Shown one piece after another: positions 30,151-32,552 of a stretch of 32,552 bases of DNA. The notes below the pieces were generated by a model. It was not told where the DNA came from. It did not search any database and saw only the letters and a list, made by a program, of their open reading frames with translations. The stretch comes from Chitinophagales bacterium. GTDB taxonomy: Bacteria > Bacteroidota > Bacteroidia > Chitinophagales > BACL12. The DNA lies in contig JAIBBA010000023.1 of assembly GCA_019694895.1 (NCBI GenBank), positions 1-32,552 on the forward strand, given 5' to 3'. How positions within the stretch are numbered: position 1 is the stretch's first letter; every line of letters begins with the position of its first letter. A program made the translations under genes and the position numbers.

Positions 30151-30669
30151 TTATTTTTTTGCCAACGCTTCAAAGACAATCTGAGTTGGTAAAAGTTTCT
30201 GACAGACATAAGCACTTGCATAAGGTGGATTAGTATCTGTTCCTGTAATATCGTATGACTTCATATATTTTACCCTTGTATTGAAATACATAATTTCAGG
30301 CGGATTATTTTTAAAAAGCTCAAAACGTTCCTTGCTTCCAAATATTCCCTCAATACCAACAAGCATTGCAAATGGTTTCCCGATTTCAAATAGCTTTTTA
30401 AAAACCTGTGTTTTACAACTGTACGGTGGGTTTGAAATAATGTAATCACATTCAGGAGTAGGTATTTCAAAAAAATCCCCATTCTCGTCAATGTGTGTTC
30501 TTATAACTTTACAACCGTGCTTTTCAAGTTCAGTTACAAACCTACTCTTTGGTGGGTCAAATGGACACCATACAGTAGTTCCTTTCTTTATGTATTTCAA
30601 TAAAGGCGTTATTGAGTATTCGTGTGTATAATACTCGTCATTTTTTCCGTTAATTAAATCTTGTTTCAT
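30151..30669 (-). CDS. Phage-type N6-adenine methyltransferase (172 aa)
   Basis: Compact single-domain enzyme with 'CDYIISNPPYSCKTQVFKKLFEIGKPFAMLV' (catalytic NPPY at 80-83) after a motif I-like 'VWCPFDPPKSRFV' (33-45). 'NDEYYTHEYSITPLLKYI' at the start is typical of the small phage adenine methyltransferase family. The C-terminal 'TGTDTNPPYASAYVC' is also usual for that group. The start is ATG outside site T. Unit 20. Confidence 0.82.
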   Translation of the reverse strand: MKQDLINGKNDEYYTHEYSITPLLKYIKKGTTVWCPFDPPKSRFVTELEKHGCKVIRTHIDENGDFFEIPTPECDYIISNPPYSCKTQVFKKLFEIGKPFAMLVGIEGIFGSKERFELFKNNPPEIMYFNTRVKYMKSYDITGTDTNPPYASAYVCQKLLPTQIVFEALAKK

Positions 30670-30715
30670 TCTGTTTTAAATTAAGTTATTGCCCACGCAC
30701 AAAAAAAATAATACA

Positions 30716-30802
30716 GCGTATAACAGCGGTTTTGTGCAAGTTGCCCCAACGCTAAAATCCAACGCTTCGCAACCATCACAAAGCCGCTGGGGCGTTATAA
30801 GC
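30716..30802 (+). repeat. attC-like site T
   Basis: GCGTATAACA-GCGGTTTTGTGCAAGTTGC...GCAACCATCACAAAGCCGC-TGGGGCGTTATAAGC. The left core complements unit 20's start GTTATACGC. The stem is closely related to site U. Confidence 0.87.
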
Positions 30803-30808
30803 AAGCTG

Positions 30809-31492
30809 CTACGTTCCTGCTACGTTTGACAATTTCGTTTGAAAAGAATTTGAAAAAAGCCCACCGCATAAAGAAGAAATACGATTTTCTGTATGATGAT
30901 AAAACTCTTTGTTTATTTCTATTCCAATATAATTCCTTTCGGTTCTAATACAAGCCTCAATAGTGCTTCCAGTTCCCATAAATGGGTCAAGTATCACCAT
31001 TCCCTTGTCTGTACTTGCTTCAATCAGCATTTGCAAAATATCCACAGGCTTTTCCATTGCCTTCTTTTTTCCTTTTTGGGTGCTTCTAATTACATCAGGC
31101 ATATATTTTCTAACTTGTCGGCTATTTTTAGTTCCAAAGAAAATACCTTCCCAAGTGTATTGCCAAGCATTTGAAGAATAACAACCGCTATGTCTTTCTT
31201 TATCCCAAATAATAATGTTATGCAATTTGAAATACTGCTCAAACCTTAAAAGCCATTCACTCATTTTGCTAAATGAAGTAAAACAATAAAAAGCACCATC
31301 AGGCTTTAATATTCTAAATAATTCAGGTAATACCAAAGGCATTACATTACTTCTTTCTCCAACCATCCAACCATCTCTAAAAGTTGTTTTCGTTCCGTAT
31401 GGTGGGTCTGTAATTACACAATCAATACTATTATCAGGTATTTTCGACAAAGCATTTAGGCAATCTTCGTTGTATATTTTATTTATTTCCAT
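30809..31492 (-). CDS. N6A/N4C DNA methyltransferase, beta class (227 aa)
   Basis: I chose the start MEINKIYNEDCLNALSKIPD because it begins at the usual distance before 'DCVITDPPYGTK' (DPPY at 29-32) and follows an A-rich ribosome site; the frame stays open for 51 more codons upstream, through site U, but that part looks non-coding. The C-terminal SAM motif is 'LDPFMGTGSTIEACIRTERNYIGIEINKEF'. Unit 21; solitary enzyme. Confidence 0.9.
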   Translation of the reverse strand: MEINKIYNEDCLNALSKIPDNSIDCVITDPPYGTKTTFRDGWMVGERSNVMPLVLPELFRILKPDGAFYCFTSFSKMSEWLLRFEQYFKLHNIIIWDKERHSGCYSSNAWQYTWEGIFFGTKNSRQVRKYMPDVIRSTQKGKKKAMEKPVDILQMLIEASTDKGMVILDPFMGTGSTIEACIRTERNYIGIEINKEFYHHTENRISSLCGGLFSNSFQTKLSNVAGT

Positions 31493-31557
31493 CGCTCTTT
31501 TTTTTAATTCTTTTATTACTGCTTCGATTAAAGTTTCCGTGTAATAAACCGCAGCCA

Positions 31558-31643
31558 GCTTATAACAGCGGTTTTGTGCAAGCTGCCCGACACACAAGCC
31601 CACGCTTCGCAGCCTGACACAAAGCCGCAAAACGTTATGTGCC
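31558..31643 (+). repeat. attC-like site U
   Basis: GCTTATAACA-GCGGTTTTGTGCAAGCTGC...GCAGCCTGACACAAAGCCGC-AAAACGTTATGTGCC. The left core complements unit 21's start GTTATAAGC. Confidence 0.87.
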
Positions 31644-31645
31644 AT

Positions 31646-32044
31646 TTATCCGACAGTTTCCTTAATCACACCAATTGCTTTTTCAATTGCTTTTACTCGT
31701 ATATCTAAGGCACTAACAGTTATTGAAATTCTATTACCAAAAAATATCCATCCATCATTCTCATACTTACCATATTTTTTAATGTAGCCATTAAGCATAC
31801 ATTGACATCTATAATATTGATTGTATGTTTGACAATTGTCTATCAAAATTTGCAACCTTTCTGAAAATATATATCTATGATAATCACCCCACGCATATTT
31901 TTGGTAATCAATTTTTCGGTTAATTAATTTATTCTTTTTAGACAACTTGTGAGGGTATCTTTTTAAGTGCAAAAACATCAAAAAACGGCGTACAACATTG
32001 GTATTGCTGCTATGCCGGGCTGACGTAATTCTATTTGACTTCAT
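31646..32044 (-). CDS. Hypothetical protein (132 aa)
   Basis: A basic N-terminal third ('HLKRYPHKLSKKNKLINRK'), a Tyr-rich middle ('YAWGDYHRYIFSERLQILIDNCQTYNQYY') and a helical C-terminus ('ALDIRVKAIEKAIGVIKETVG'). The first ~18 residues (RITSARHSSNTNVV) are encoded by an arm of site V. It could be a small DNA- or RNA-binding protein by charge alone; no family recognised. Unit 22. Confidence 0.55.
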   Translation of the reverse strand: MKSNRITSARHSSNTNVVRRFLMFLHLKRYPHKLSKKNKLINRKIDYQKYAWGDYHRYIFSERLQILIDNCQTYNQYYRCQCMLNGYIKKYGKYENDGWIFFGNRISITVSALDIRVKAIEKAIGVIKETVG

Positions 32045-32115
32045 ATCGTTTGTTTTTTTGTATTAATTCTATTCGGCTGCATCGCTGCACAGCAGCAATA
32101 CCTACCGTTAGCCGC
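31987..32115 (+). repeat. attC-like site V
   Basis: GGCGTACAACATT-GGTATTGCTGCTATGCCGG...CGGCTGCATCGCTGCACAGCAGCAATACC-TACCGTTAGCCGC. The left core is TACAAC instead of TAAC. The ATG at 32044 is in the loop. Confidence 0.75.
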
Positions 32116-32119
32116 AAGC

Positions 32120-32446
32120 CTAAGCCGACACCATAGCATCAGCGTATTGCTTAAAATATGACCTTTTAGTCTCCCAAATTGACACACCATCACTTTCGGC
32201 ATCAGTTGAAATATACTGCAATGTATCACCGTAAGATTGTGGAGTTGCCATATTTATCCAAATAACCATCTCAACGGTATTCCCGTCTTTAATCCATTTT
32301 GCAGCATCAGCAAAATACTCGTTCCAAAGTTTTTTTGCCTCGTCAAGTGTCAATTCCGACTTGTCGCAAACAATTTTGGTATCTCTAAAAATACCATCTT
32401 TCATTTTAGCGTACTGAAACGCACAGTTTTTTTTTTCTTTTAACAT
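32120..32446 (-). CDS. Hypothetical protein (108 aa)
   Basis: ATG start behind an AT-rich leader. A mixed alpha/beta protein with 'LTLDEAKKLWNEYFADAAKWIKDGNTVEMVIWINM' and a C-terminal 'ETKRSYFKQYADAMVSA'. No family recognised. Unit 23, with start core GTTAGCCGC but no clear matching right core or hairpin before the next GTTAGTGGC at 32489. Confidence 0.55.
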   Translation of the reverse strand: MLKEKKNCAFQYAKMKDGIFRDTKIVCDKSELTLDEAKKLWNEYFADAAKWIKDGNTVEMVIWINMATPQSYGDTLQYISTDAESDGVSIWETKRSYFKQYADAMVSA

Positions 32447-32499
32447 ATTGATATTATTGATGTTATAATTAATTATTTATATATAATAGTTAGTGGCAA

Positions 32500-32552
32500 T
32501 TAGACGTGATACCAGCGCCCATCTTTGTACTCAAATATACTTGACGCCAAGC
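32500..32552 (-). CDS. C-terminal end of a gene running off the window
   Basis: The best frame reads LASSIFEYKDGRWYHV then TAA, inside the next unit (start core GTTAGTGGC at 32489). A second open frame ends at the TAA of the core itself (..TSNCH). I prefer the first for its protein-like sequence. Too short to identify. Confidence 0.35.
   Translation of the reverse strand, partial: LASSIFEYKDGRWYHV

Larger units (their letters stand above)
14290..32552 (+). mobile_element. Integron-like cassette array (about 24 units), genes antisense
   Basis: Units begin at 14334, 15132, 16273, 17097, 17954, 18815, 18959, 19229, 19544, 20923, 21819, 22748, 24461, 25652, 25796, 26066, 26925, 28046, 29855, 30138, 30794, 31634, 32107 and 32489. 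Each starts GTTAnnnnn. In most units the same 8-10 bases recur as the reverse complement ending in TAAC, followed by an imperfect hairpin before the next GTTA. That is the arrangement of integron cassettes (R' at one end, R'' plus attC stem at the other). Read on the plus strand the sites are TAACA...CGTTA, the classical polarity, while every gene runs on the minus strand. When genes are duplicated (15133/24462, 17098/26067, 20936/21832), the stem on the upstream side of the gene is copied with it, which fixes the cassette borders. No integrase gene or attI is visible. Confidence 0.8.

Noticed and set aside
31493-31645. 51-residue N-terminal extension of the unit 21 methyltransferase
   Set aside because: It is site U read through in frame; Cys/Leu/Arg-rich and unlike the family, and a better start lies at 31492.
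14290-32552. CRISPR array or simple REP elements as the explanation of the palindromes
   Set aside because: Spacing is gene-sized, stems differ in sequence, and ends are complementary within each unit; this fits cassettes, not CRISPR repeats or one REP family.

Overview
The window looks like part of a large tailed-phage (or phage-plasmid) genome from a Bacteroidota host. It is AT-rich, almost every gene lies on the minus strand, and several leaders carry the Bacteroidota -7 promoter box TAnnTTTG. Ribosome sites are A-rich with no clear Shine-Dalgarno. The gene set includes a class I ribonucleotide reductase with an intein, a T7-like polymerase fragment, two homing endonucleases and many small unknown genes. 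No structural genes, rRNA or tRNA were seen, so the phage assignment is an inference.

Layout. 1-2926: small hypothetical genes, some behind copies of one promoter/leader repeat. 2927-4409: about 1.5 kb without genes, with hairpins, a 53-nt three-way-junction fold, G-rich repeats and a sharp switch from C-rich to G-rich on the plus strand near 3.9 kb; this is a candidate replication origin. 4410-11832: a nucleotide-metabolism and replication block (polymerase fragment, nrdA with a mini-intein, nrdB). Its genes alternate with about eight tiny ORFs made of tetrapeptide (xQLY) repeats, mostly joined to their neighbours by ATGA or TAATG overlaps. 11842-14216: a terminator, a hypothetical gene, a LAGLIDADG endonuclease and a 408-aa unknown protein.

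14290-32552: an integron-like gene-cassette array. About 24 units each begin with GTTAnnnnn and most end with the reverse complement nnnnnTAAC, followed by an imperfect hairpin before the next GTTA. On the plus strand the sites read TAACA...CGTTA, as classical attC (59-be) sites do. The genes all lie antisense to that polarity, so each attC-like site sits at the 5' end of its gene, often containing the start codon, while the stop codon TAA is often part of the core of the preceding site. Fourteen units encode DNA methyltransferases (3 C5-cytosine, 11 N6A/N4C-type), with no restriction endonuclease recognised. A 420-bp two-cassette unit carrying its own promoter occurs twice without visible difference. 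No integrase gene lies in the window.

The mismatched half-sites suggest that array units 1-17 entered one palindromic site between a glycosyltransferase gene and the 408-aa gene, and that units 19-21 entered a second, nearly identical site. How the parts may work together (inference): the array is a shuffling store of modification enzymes that changes the methylation pattern of the element against host restriction, while the RNR/polymerase block supports DNA replication.
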